From positions 1 through 22,082 of the forward strand of contig JAVBUP010000080.1 of assembly GCA_031555175.1 (NCBI GenBank): a stretch of DNA of 22,082 nt. The letters run 5' to 3'. Numbering within the stretch: position 1 is the stretch's first letter; every line of letters begins with the position of its first letter. Both the position numbers and the translations under genes were made by a program. The notes below the pieces were generated by a model that was not told the origin of the DNA, ran no database searches, and worked only from the letters and a program-made list of their open reading frames with translations. The DNA is from JAVBUP01 sp031555175. Its GTDB lineage: Bacteria > Bacillota_I > Bacilli_A > Erysipelotrichales > Coprobacillaceae. This document shows positions 7,133-13,060 of the stretch, piece after piece.

Positions 7133-7146
7133 TTTCCAATCCTTTT
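7111..7146. terminator. Bidirectional terminator between GNAT and nitroreductase genes
   Basis: AAAAGGATTGGA (7113-7124) pairs with TCCAATCCTTTT (7135-7146): a 12-bp perfect stem with a 10-nt loop. On the minus strand it is followed by TTTTTT, on the plus strand by TTTT-CAC. It overlaps the last GNAT codons and serves the two convergent genes. Confidence 0.88.
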
Positions 7147-7164
7147 CACTTATTAAAATCATAT

Positions 7165-7971
7165 TTATTCTTCATTCAAGAATGCATAGAAAGATAATTC
7201 TTCATTCTTATCTTTAGGGCTAATAGTCCCAACAGGTGAAGCATATACAATATATTCTTCTTCATTATCAAGTTCAAATAGTTTTGCACATATTTCATCA
7301 TCAAATGCCGCTAATACACAAGTTCCTAAACCAGTAGCTTCACAAGCAATATAAAGGTTTTGACCAATATGTCCAGCATCTATTAATGCTGGTCGATGTG
7401 CATGAATTCCATAGCGCCATTCTGAACGGTAGGGAATAATTGACCAATAGAATACTACACTAGCCTTTTTACACCACGCTTGACCAGATAATGATTTATT
7501 AACTGTTTCTTCTAATTCATCAACATCATGTAAGAACTCTAGTTCATGAGTTTGAGCTAAATAATGATATGCTCCTGATTTTAATCCTTCAACAGCTCTC
7601 ACAACTAAATACGTCTCAAATTCATGTCTAGCACCACCACAAGGCACTGTTCTTAGAGTAGCATAGTTATTGCCTCTTATTGATTTAACTCCTTGTGTAG
7701 AGTATAAAAGAAACGATAATTGTAATAATGAAATAGTTTCTTGTGTGAATACGCGATGACTCTCTCTATTATGAATAATAGCTAGTATGTCATTATTTAA
7801 TTCTAAGTCTTTAAAGTTTATCGGTAGCTTAATTTGCTCACTACGCATTTTTTCTTTAAAAAGTGGGGGTTGAGGTTTCTTCAACTCTTGATCAGATTGA
7901 AATTCTTCAACCTCATTATATCTTGTAAACCATCTTCCTAATTTAATTAACTCGTTAAATTTTTCTTCCAT
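7165..7971 (-). CDS. SagB/ThcOx-type nitroreductase-family oxidoreductase
   Basis: 268 aa, a flavin-dependent nitroreductase-fold enzyme of the SagB-type dehydrogenase class. Features: NRESHRVFTQETISLLQLSFLLYSTQG (N-terminal FMN-binding region, about 68-94), RTVPCGGARHEFETYLVV, and a C-terminal GHIGQNLYIACEATGLGTC that is highly typical. In azole peptide clusters SagB oxidises thiazolines and oxazolines, but no cyclodehydratase or precursor is nearby, so this is a stand-alone member of unknown substrate. Its ATG directly follows the TAA of the cyclase gene with the AGGAGG inside that gene, so the two are translationally coupled. Confidence 0.85.
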   Translation of the reverse strand: MEEKFNELIKLGRWFTRYNEVEEFQSDQELKKPQPPLFKEKMRSEQIKLPINFKDLELNNDILAIIHNRESHRVFTQETISLLQLSFLLYSTQGVKSIRGNNYATLRTVPCGGARHEFETYLVVRAVEGLKSGAYHYLAQTHELEFLHDVDELEETVNKSLSGQAWCKKASVVFYWSIIPYRSEWRYGIHAHRPALIDAGHIGQNLYIACEATGLGTCVLAAFDDEICAKLFELDNEEEYIVYASPVGTISPKDKNEELSFYAFLNEE

Positions 7972-8538
7972 TTATTTTTCCTCCTCTTGCACATCGGCTA
8001 CTACCCTACATGGCAAACCACTTAACTCAGTATAATTCATTGGATATGTGTTAATATTCATTTTTTTACCAATTAATGATTTTAAGTTATAAAGGTTTTC
8101 AACTACAAATACGTTATTATCAGCACAGAATTGATCTACTGGTGTATGTTCAACACCTTTTCGGATACCTGCACAATCTATGCCAATCAATGAGACTTGC
8201 TTAGCTACTAATACTTTTATCAGATCATTAGAGAGCTGCATATGTTCCTTAAAATACTCTTTACTACCATAGCCAACCTCTTCCATATATCCAGTATAGA
8301 ATGCTACAAAAGCATCTTGTAGAATATTATCAATATCGATATCTTCAACATCAATATCTCTCCCTCTAATATCACTTACATCATATACAATTCCTGTTCG
8401 TCGCGTGTACTCTATAGGGAACTCTTTATTCATCACGTCAAAATGTGTTCCAAGGTGTCCAACCAAGGCCTTTTTTTCATTGCCTTGAGCATCAATTACC
8501 ATTTTTGGTGTAATTTTCAATGTTATATCTACTAACAC
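7972..8538 (-). CDS. Cyclase-family (kynurenine formamidase-like) metal hydrolase
   Basis: 188 aa. It starts at GTG (8538-8536) with AGGAGG 6 nt upstream. The motif GHLGTHFDV (about 27-35) is the HxGTHxD metal-binding signature of the cyclase family (PF04199), which includes bacterial kynurenine formamidase; IGIDCAGI near the middle is also typical. Relatives hydrolyse amides or act on polyketide-like rings. It is shorter than most formamidases (about 205-220 aa), and no tryptophan-degradation genes are present, so the substrate is open. It forms a two-gene unit with the SagB-type oxidoreductase. Confidence 0.78.
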   Translation of the reverse strand: MLVDITLKITPKMVIDAQGNEKKALVGHLGTHFDVMNKEFPIEYTRRTGIVYDVSDIRGRDIDVEDIDIDNILQDAFVAFYTGYMEEVGYGSKEYFKEHMQLSNDLIKVLVAKQVSLIGIDCAGIRKGVEHTPVDQFCADNNVFVVENLYNLKSLIGKKMNINTYPMNYTELSGLPCRVVADVQEEEK

Positions 8539-8585
8539 TTTAATCCTCCTTTTTTATCTACCTCAGTCTAACACTTTACCAAACA

Positions 8586-8612
8586 TAAAAAAAGAGAAAA
8601 TTATGCATTTTC
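8586..8612 (-). terminator. Terminator at the end of the 53-aa gene
   Basis: The minus strand reads GAAAAT, a 5-nt loop GCATA, ATTTTC, then TCTTTTTTTT. The stem includes the last codons and the stop of the small gene. The short stem is offset by a long T-tract. Confidence 0.7.
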
Positions 8613-8762
8613 CCATTTATCTAACAAATTCGAAATTTGCCAAATTGACATAGTTTCATATTGATCATCATAAATTAAATCATATAACTTAAAATATCCA
8701 TACCCTTGCGGGACTAACGATAATTTATACTCACTTAATCTACCTACTATTTCATAAACCAT
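8601..8762 (-). CDS. Small hypothetical protein, 53 aa
   Basis: Frame from ATG (8762-8760) to TAA (8603-8601), with AGGGGGT 6-7 nt upstream and a terminator at its end. The protein begins MVYEIVGRLSEYKLSLVPQG and ends LLDKWENA. It is rich in Tyr, acidic and Leu residues, with no signal peptide or membrane helix. I do not recognise a family. Its start region is enclosed in a hairpin (8747-8793). It lies 51 nt after the FMN-binding lipoprotein gene and may be read from that transcript. Codon use resembles the neighbours. Confidence 0.65.
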   Translation of the reverse strand: MVYEIVGRLSEYKLSLVPQGYGYFKLYDLIYDDQYETMSIWQISNLLDKWENA

Positions 8763-8793
8763 ACAATACCCCCTGATATTGTATATGAAATAG
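8747..8793 (-). promoter_or_regulatory. Hairpin with the ribosome site in its loop, 53-aa gene
   Basis: On the minus strand CTATTTCAT plus ATACAATA pairs with TATTGTAT and ATGAAATAG: 17 bp, interrupted only by a 5-nt bulge (8756-8760). The 8-nt loop is TCAGGGGG, that is the ribosome binding site, and the start codon straddles the stem and the bulge. Such a structure can control translation initiation. The same dyad could also act as a DNA operator. Confidence 0.65.
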
Positions 8794-8813
8794 AATCACT
8801 ATTTATTCATCAG

Positions 8814-9191
8814 TTATTTTTTAGCACTTGTCATACAGTCTTTAACAGCTTGTATAAAAGCATTAGATGTGACAGTGGCCCCAGCTACGATGTCTACATC
8901 ATCTGCAGATTGATCGGCAATCATTTCATCTGTTAATGATGTTATAGCAGCTTGACCTATTGATGGTGTTTCATTGTTATTAGCAGTTGTTATTTCAGTA
9001 ATCTTGTCATCTGAAATAGTTACTTTCACAGTAAAATCCCCACCATACCCTTTTGCTATTGCTTCATAAGTACCATCAGTATATGTAGCAACATCATTAT
9101 CTTTATTTCCATCTTTATTGTCGTCATCCTTAGTTGTTCCACAACCTACAGCCGTTAGCATAATTAATAAAACTAACCAAATCTTTTTCAT
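8814..9191 (-). CDS. FMN-binding domain lipoprotein
   Basis: 125 aa from the ATG at 9191, which has GAGGTG upstream; a longer frame lacks a ribosome site and would bury the signal peptide. MKKIWLVLLIMLTAVGC is a lipoprotein signal with the lipidated Cys at 17, followed by an Asp/Lys/Asn-rich linker. The rest is one FMN-binding domain (PF04205): YTDGTYEAIAKGYGGDFTVKV at the start and DVDIVAGATVTSNAFIQAV at the end. The AGAT-x-TS segment is where ApbE-type transferases attach FMN to a Thr. Such proteins are anchored outside the membrane and carry electrons in extracellular transfer chains. No apbE, ndh2 or other partner is in the window. Only one FMN domain is present, against two in Listeria PplA. 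Confidence 0.85.
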   Translation of the reverse strand: MKKIWLVLLIMLTAVGCGTTKDDDNKDGNKDNDVATYTDGTYEAIAKGYGGDFTVKVTISDDKITEITTANNNETPSIGQAAITSLTDEMIADQSADDVDIVAGATVTSNAFIQAVKDCMTSAKK

Positions 9192-9232
9192 TTTATTCAC
9201 CTCATCAATAGTATGCAATAGCATGATTGCTT

Positions 9233-9763
9233 TTATTCACTAAAACTTTCATTTATTTTTTTGACTAATTTACTGATATCCTTTTGATTAAAGTAATATC
9301 TTTTTCCTTGTTTAGAGAGGTGTTCATTAATTAGAACACTATATCGTGAATAAGTTAGCATAATTTTCCCATAGTCTGTCTCATCAAAATCTTTTATCTC
9401 ACATAAAAAATCCATATCATATTCTACTATCTTTGCTATATATAGACACATATTCCTTGTATTAAAATCTGGCATTCTACATATACACTCATATAAATTA
9501 TTCTCATCAATAATGAAATTTGAATCAGTCTCGAGTAATGTATCATCTGTTTCCATTAAAAAATAAATGAGTAACAAGCAGAAGCGAATTGATGAATTAA
9601 TCGCTTCCTTGAAATACTCATGCATTTGTTTTGAATATGTTTTCCCTTGTAGGTAATACAAAATACTGCTCTGCTCAGATCTTATACATTTATTTACATC
9701 ATAATTACTTGTTTCTAGCAGATGACTAAACATGATTAAGTAATCATTACCAAGTTTCCTCAT
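9233..9763 (-). CDS. Hypothetical protein, about 176 aa
   Basis: I do not recognise this protein. The frame could begin at 9808, but only the ATG at 9763 has a plausible ribosome site (GAGGAT about 9 nt upstream), so I prefer MRKLGNDYLIMFSHLL. It is helical, with a hydrophobic stretch SSIRFCLLLIYFLMETDD around residues 73-90 and several cysteines (CIRSEQ, CICRMPDF, CLYIAKIVEYD). The C end is Lys-rich (KDISKLVKKINESF). It lies 41 nt upstream of the FMN-binding lipoprotein gene, with no terminator seen between them, so co-transcription is likely. A seven-codon frame precedes it (9823-9846). Confidence 0.6.
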   Translation of the reverse strand: MRKLGNDYLIMFSHLLETSNYDVNKCIRSEQSSILYYLQGKTYSKQMHEYFKEAINSSIRFCLLLIYFLMETDDTLLETDSNFIIDENNLYECICRMPDFNTRNMCLYIAKIVEYDMDFLCEIKDFDETDYGKIMLTYSRYSVLINEHLSKQGKRYYFNQKDISKLVKKINESFSE

Positions 9764-9822
9764 TAAATTTATCCTCATTTCTTCACAACACATAAGCAAT
9801 TTAACCATATATTGTTATCACA

Positions 9823-9846
9823 TTATGTAAAATCATGTTGCTTCAT
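9823..9846 (-). other. Seven-codon frame with good ribosome site (MKQHDFT)
   Basis: AAGGAG (9857-9862) is followed at proper distance by ATG and seven codons ending in TAA, in a different frame from the gene at 9233. It could be a leader peptide, or the original start of that gene before a frameshift. No attenuator hairpin follows it, so neither reading is proved. Confidence 0.3.
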
Positions 9847-9904
9847 CTTTATTATCTCCTTAGTATTATATTCGCAGAATATTTTTTTATAAGTTAATAT
9901 CATA

Positions 9905-9932
9905 TTAAAAAAAACGAATATCTCTATTCGTT
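9905..9932 (-). terminator. Terminator of trpS
   Basis: The minus strand reads AACGAATA, loop GAGA, TATTCGTT, then TTTTTT: an 8-bp perfect stem with a strong T-tract, 18 nt after the trpS stop. Confidence 0.92.
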
Positions 9933-9949
9933 ATTTTACTGTGCCTCTA

Positions 9950-10942
9950 TCAATAATATATACCCATGCATTTACGCACTTCATATAATTTTTTGCTAGC
10001 CACTTTTCTAGCTTTATCTGCACCAAGTTCTAAAATATCATTAATACTAGACGAGTTTCTATATAGAGTATATTTCTCCTGGACATCGCAAATGAACTCA
10101 CAAACTACATCTGCAACTAATTCTTTAAATTCTTTGTAGTTCATATTTTGGTACCGTTGCTCAATATCAGCTATAGTTACTTTCTTTAAAACACTCAAGA
10201 TAGAAATTAAGTTAGATATACCTGGCTTATTTAACTCATCAAATTTGATAGTATTATCAGTATCCGTTTTAGCACTCATAATTTTCTTTCTGGTCACTGC
10301 TACATCATCGAGTATAAATATTGTTCCTTTATCATTAGGATCAGCAGATTTACTCATTTTTTCAAGTGGGTTTTGCAGATTCATAATTTTAGCTCCAACA
10401 CTTGGCAAGTGATAATCCGGAAGCTTAAATGTTTCGCCAAATCTTTTATTAAATCGTTCTCCTAAATCTCTTGTCATCTCTATATGCTGCTTCTGATCTA
10501 ATCCCACTGGCACAATTTTTGCATCATACAATAAGATATCAGCCGCCATCAAAGCTGGGTAAATAAATAATCCTAAATCGATGCCGTTATTTCCAATTTT
10601 TTCTTTCTTGCTTTTATATTGCGTCATTCGGCTAAGCTCCCCTACACGACACTGAAACGCAATTAAAAAACCAAGCATTCCATGTTCATTGATATCACTT
10701 TGCACAAAGAAACTTGTTTTTTGTGGGTTTACTCCACAAGCAAGATACAAAGCAGTAAGATCTAAAATTGTTTCATGAATTTGCATAGGATCTTTGTATC
10801 CAGTAACGCCATGTATATCTGCAATGAATATATACGACTCATATTCATCTTGCAAACTAACAAAATTTTTAATCGCCCCAATATAGTTAGCAAGCGTAAA
10901 ATTTCCCGTTGGTTGCACTCCTGTAATCATTCTTTCTTTCAT
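9950..10942 (-). CDS. trpS: Tryptophanyl-tRNA synthetase
   Basis: 330 aa from the ATG at 10942, which has AAGGAG upstream; a longer frame would start inside the attenuator terminator. It charges tRNA-Trp with tryptophan and is a class Ic synthetase. GVQPTGNFTLANYIGA (8-23) contains the HIGH-type motif, here T-L-A-N where Bacillus enzymes have T-I-G-N, so the conserved Gly is Ala. LMAADILLYDAKIVPVGLDQKQHIEMTRDL is the Trp-binding and ribose region, and EKMSKSADPN is the KMSKS loop. All other core features look intact. Expression is controlled by the leader-peptide attenuator upstream, and a strong terminator follows. Confidence 0.95.
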   Translation of the reverse strand: MKERMITGVQPTGNFTLANYIGAIKNFVSLQDEYESYIFIADIHGVTGYKDPMQIHETILDLTALYLACGVNPQKTSFFVQSDINEHGMLGFLIAFQCRVGELSRMTQYKSKKEKIGNNGIDLGLFIYPALMAADILLYDAKIVPVGLDQKQHIEMTRDLGERFNKRFGETFKLPDYHLPSVGAKIMNLQNPLEKMSKSADPNDKGTIFILDDVAVTRKKIMSAKTDTDNTIKFDELNKPGISNLISILSVLKKVTIADIEQRYQNMNYKEFKELVADVVCEFICDVQEKYTLYRNSSSINDILELGADKARKVASKKLYEVRKCMGIYY

Positions 10943-10963
10943 TTTTTTCTTTCTCCTTTTCTT

Positions 10964-11002
10964 AAAATAAAAACACATGATATGAACCTGCATACCATGT
11001 GT
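10964..11002 (-). terminator. trpS attenuator terminator (segments 3:4)
   Basis: On the minus strand ACACATGGTATG pairs with CATATCATGTGT (12 bp, one G-U) around the loop CAGGTT, followed by TTTTATTTT. It lies 22 nt upstream of the trpS ATG, inside the transcript, so it must be overcome for expression. Its 5' arm overlaps segment 3 of the antiterminator. Confidence 0.9.
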
Positions 11003-11092
11003 CTAAATAACAGTAACTTTTAGATGGTGCAAGTTCAAAAACACTTGCATCCGATAAACGCAAATGTATTAGTTTAAAACTTGCCACCATCT
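10984..11092 (-). promoter_or_regulatory. Ribosome-mediated Trp attenuator of trpS (segments 1, 2, 3)
   Basis: Segment 1 (11078-11092, AGATGGTGGCAAGTT) contains the two Trp codons. It can pair with segment 2 (11022-11035, AACTTGCACCATCT) over 14 bp with one bulged base. Segment 2 extended to 11036 (GAACTTGCACCAT) can instead pair with segment 3 (10984-10998, ATGGTATGCAGGTTC) over 13 bp with a 2-nt bulge and one G-U. Segment 3 otherwise forms the terminator. A ribosome stalled at Trp codons would cover segment 1, free segment 2 and allow the 2:3 antiterminator. A smaller hairpin (ACATTTGC with GCAAGTGT) lies between segments 1 and 2 and could pause polymerase. No T-box motif is present. Confidence 0.88.
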
Positions 11093-11107
11093 TCTATTTC
11101 TAAACAT
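11069..11107 (-). CDS. trpS leader peptide (12 aa, tandem Trp)
   Basis: ATG at 11107, with AGGAG 8 nt upstream, encodes MFRNRRWWQVLN and stops at TAA 11069-11071. Tandem Trp codons (11084-11089) in a 12-residue peptide, set in the first arm of a set of alternative hairpins before trpS, are the classic sensor of Trp-tRNA charging. Promoter, ribosome site and terminator are all in place. Confidence 0.9.
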   Translation of the reverse strand: MFRNRRWWQVLN

Positions 11108-11129
11108 AACAACATCTCCTTTGTAGATT

Positions 11130-11157
11130 ATTATATCTTTATTTTAAGAGTAGTCAA
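11130..11157 (-). promoter_or_regulatory. Promoter of the trpS leader
   Basis: Minus-strand TTGACT (11157-11152), a 16-bp spacer, TATAAT (11135-11130), 22 nt before the leader-peptide ATG. Confidence 0.8.
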
Positions 11158-11179
11158 CAAAAAAAGATAAGTTCAAATA

Positions 11180-11208
11180 TTGCATTTGCCTCCTTCATCA
11201 TTTATAAT
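11180..11208 (+). promoter_or_regulatory. Promoter of the ABC-F leader
   Basis: TTGCAT (11180-11185), a 17-bp spacer, TATAAT (11203-11208), just before the leader-peptide ribosome site at 11219-11223. Its -35 lies 22 bp from the -35 of the divergent trpS promoter. Confidence 0.78.
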
Positions 11209-11231
11209 ACGTCTAGAGAGGAGTGATTGCG

Positions 11232-11285
11232 ATGTTTACATGTCGAATACTTATGCATACATCTGCCCTCACACCAAGTCGATAA
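11232..11285 (+). CDS. ABC-F leader peptide (17 aa)
   Basis: ATG at 11232, with AGGAG 8 nt upstream, encodes MFTCRILMHTSALTPSR and stops at TAA 11283-11285. It is followed by competing hairpins and then the ABC-F gene. Short leader frames of this kind sense stalled ribosomes upstream of antibiotic-inducible ABC-F genes. Its last codons form the 5' arm of the hairpin at 11269-11316, so ribosome position would affect folding. Confidence 0.78.
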   Translation: MFTCRILMHTSALTPSR

Positions 11286-11375
11286 ATCCTTGAAAATTTA
11301 ATCGATGCTGGTGTGATCTTTTCGTCGTACCCGCATCTGTATAAGTCATACAGATGTACTGTATGGCTTTTTATA
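11269..11375 (+). promoter_or_regulatory. Attenuator of the ABC-F gene: competing hairpins
   Basis: Hairpin A: TCACACCA (11269-11276) with TGGTGTGA (11309-11316), extended inside by TCGAT with ATCGA. Hairpin B: CATCTGTAT (11334-11342) with ATACAGATG (11348-11356), 9 perfect bp. Hairpin C, the terminator: GTCATACAG (11345-11353) with CTGTATGGC (11359-11367), then TTTTT. B and C share 11348-11353 and exclude each other. In addition TCTTTTCGT (11317-11325) can pair with ACGAAAAGG (11381-11389), which covers part of the ABC-F ribosome site. Confidence 0.78.
11345..11372 (+). terminator. ABC-F attenuator terminator
   Basis: A 9-bp stem with one G-U (GTCATACAG with CTGTATGGC), a 5-nt loop and TTTTT, 29 nt before the ABC-F start codon within its own leader. 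Confidence 0.82.
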
Positions 11376-11400
11376 TTAACACGAAAAGGATGGGCACATT

Positions 11401-13005
11401 ATGATAGAAGTAAGTTTGAATAAAATTAGAAAAAATTATGGATTTAAAAATGTATTAAATGAATTAAGTTTTGAAGCCAAAACTGGCGAGAGAATAGCTT
11501 TAATAGGTGAAAATGGGTGTGGTAAGACTACTATTCTTAAAATTATTGCTGGTATTGAAACAATCGATGATGGTCAAGTATCTATTAGAAAAGATGCCAA
11601 TATTGGTTTTTTAACACAACTTCCTACACATAGCAATGGGGCTGTAAAAGACATTCTTTATAATGGATTACAAAAAGAATTAGAGATTATGGATAGACTT
11701 AAAGCTTATGAAACTAAGATGATGGAGGTTACTGGGGTAGAATTAGATCGCACAATTAACAGTTATACCAAATTGCAAGAAGTATTTATTAATATGGGTG
11801 GATATGAATTAGAAACGAGAATAGCTAAGATTACTGAGTCACTTAACATTGGTAAAGAAATGTTAACAAGATCAATGAATGAATTGTCTGGTGGCGAAAG
11901 AACACTAGTTAATTTAGCCGCTATTCTACTAAGTGAACCAGATATTTTACTATTAGATGAACCAACCAATCATTTAGATATTCAAAGATTGGAATGGCTA
12001 GAGGGCTACTTAAACAAATATCGTGGTACAGTTATTGTTGTATCTCATGATCGATACTTTTTAGACAAGGTGACAACCAAGACTGTTCTAATTGAAAGAG
12101 AAGCAGCAGAGATCTTTAATGGTAACTATAGTTATTATTTAGAAGAAAATGAAAATAGAATTATGCTGGAGTTTAAGAATTTTACTAATCAGCAAAAACA
12201 AATAGAGGCCATGAAAGCTACCATTAAAAAGCTTAGAGAATGGGGTAAAAATGGTGATAATGAAAAATTCTTTAAACGAGCAAACTCAATTGAGAAAAGG
12301 TTGGAAAAGATAGAGATGCTTGATAAACCTATAAGAAAAAAAGAAATTCCTTTAGTCTTCGATATTAATAATAGATCTGGAGTTAATGTTATTAAGATAA
12401 CTGGATTGGATATGTCCTTTGGTGATAACATCTTACTCAGCAGTGCTGACCTAGATATAAAATACAAAGACAAAATCTGTATCATAGGAAAAAATGGTAG
12501 CGGAAAGAGTACACTAATTAAAAAAATACTTGATAATAATGATGAGCATATCATTATTGGATCAAATGTTAATATTGGTTATGTACCACAAGAACTGAAA
12601 TTTGACAATGAAGAATTAACTGTATTAGAGGAAGCAAGAAATTCTTATGATGGGCTAGAACAACATCTTCGTTCTTCCTTATATCGTTTTCTATTCAATG
12701 ATGAAACAGTGTTTAAAAAACTTAAATACTTATCAGGCGGTGAAAAGGTTAGATTAAGATTATTTTGTTTAATCCAAAAGAACTGTAATCTATTAATTTT
12801 AGATGAGCCAACCAACCATATCGATATAACTACAAAAGAAATTCTCGAAGAAGCTTTACTAGAATATAAAGGAACTGTCTTGTTCATATCACATGATAGA
12901 TACTTTATAAATAAAGTGGCTGATAGTGTAGTAAACATTGAAAATAAAAAATTAATTAGTTATGTTGGAAACTATGATTACTTTAGAGAAAAACGTAGTT
13001 TCTAA
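11401..13005 (+). CDS. ABC-F family ATPase, probable ribosome-protection (antibiotic resistance) type
   Basis: 534 aa with two ABC domains and no membrane segments, as in ABC-F translation factors that bind the ribosomal E site. Domain 1: Walker A GENGCGKTT (36-44), LSGGE (162-166), DEPTNHLD (186-193). Domain 2: Walker A GKNGSGKST (363-371), LSGGE (444-448), DEPTNHID (468-475). The linker (about 240-320) contains IKKLREWGKNGDNEKFFKRA, a charged helical hairpin that reaches toward the peptidyl-transferase centre and sets drug specificity. An attenuated leader with a short peptide gene strongly suggests an inducible resistance factor (Vga/Lsa/VmlR-like role) and not a housekeeping EttA/YfmR type. 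The drug class cannot be read from sequence. The ribosome site AAGGATGGG lies about 7-10 nt upstream. Confidence 0.88.
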   Translation: MIEVSLNKIRKNYGFKNVLNELSFEAKTGERIALIGENGCGKTTILKIIAGIETIDDGQVSIRKDANIGFLTQLPTHSNGAVKDILYNGLQKELEIMDRLKAYETKMMEVTGVELDRTINSYTKLQEVFINMGGYELETRIAKITESLNIGKEMLTRSMNELSGGERTLVNLAAILLSEPDILLLDEPTNHLDIQRLEWLEGYLNKYRGTVIVVSHDRYFLDKVTTKTVLIEREAAEIFNGNYSYYLEENENRIMLEFKNFTNQQKQIEAMKATIKKLREWGKNGDNEKFFKRANSIEKRLEKIEMLDKPIRKKEIPLVFDINNRSGVNVIKITGLDMSFGDNILLSSADLDIKYKDKICIIGKNGSGKSTLIKKILDNNDEHIIIGSNVNIGYVPQELKFDNEELTVLEEARNSYDGLEQHLRSSLYRFLFNDETVFKKLKYLSGGEKVRLRLFCLIQKNCNLLILDEPTNHIDITTKEILEEALLEYKGTVLFISHDRYFINKVADSVVNIENKKLISYVGNYDYFREKRSF

Positions 13006-13025
13006 AAAACATATTTATAGATAAC

Positions 13026-13060
13026 AAAACACAATTCAACTAAATGGATTGTGTTTTAAT
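13026..13060. terminator. Bidirectional terminator between ABC-F and delta-VPH-like genes
   Basis: AAAACACAAT (13026-13035) pairs with ATTGTGTTTT (13048-13057), a 10-bp perfect stem with a 12-nt loop. Both strands have a T-rich exit. It lies between two convergent genes. Confidence 0.85.

Noticed and set aside
10943..10993. Longer trpS start
   Set aside because: It would translate the terminator hairpin and T-tract. AAGGAG fits the ATG at 10942, where family alignment also begins.
10943..11130. T-box riboswitch upstream of trpS
   Set aside because: The conserved AGGGUGGNACCGCG element, stem I motifs and enough length (about 200-300 nt) are missing. The segment GGTGGCA that resembles a T-box core is simply the two Trp codons of the leader peptide.
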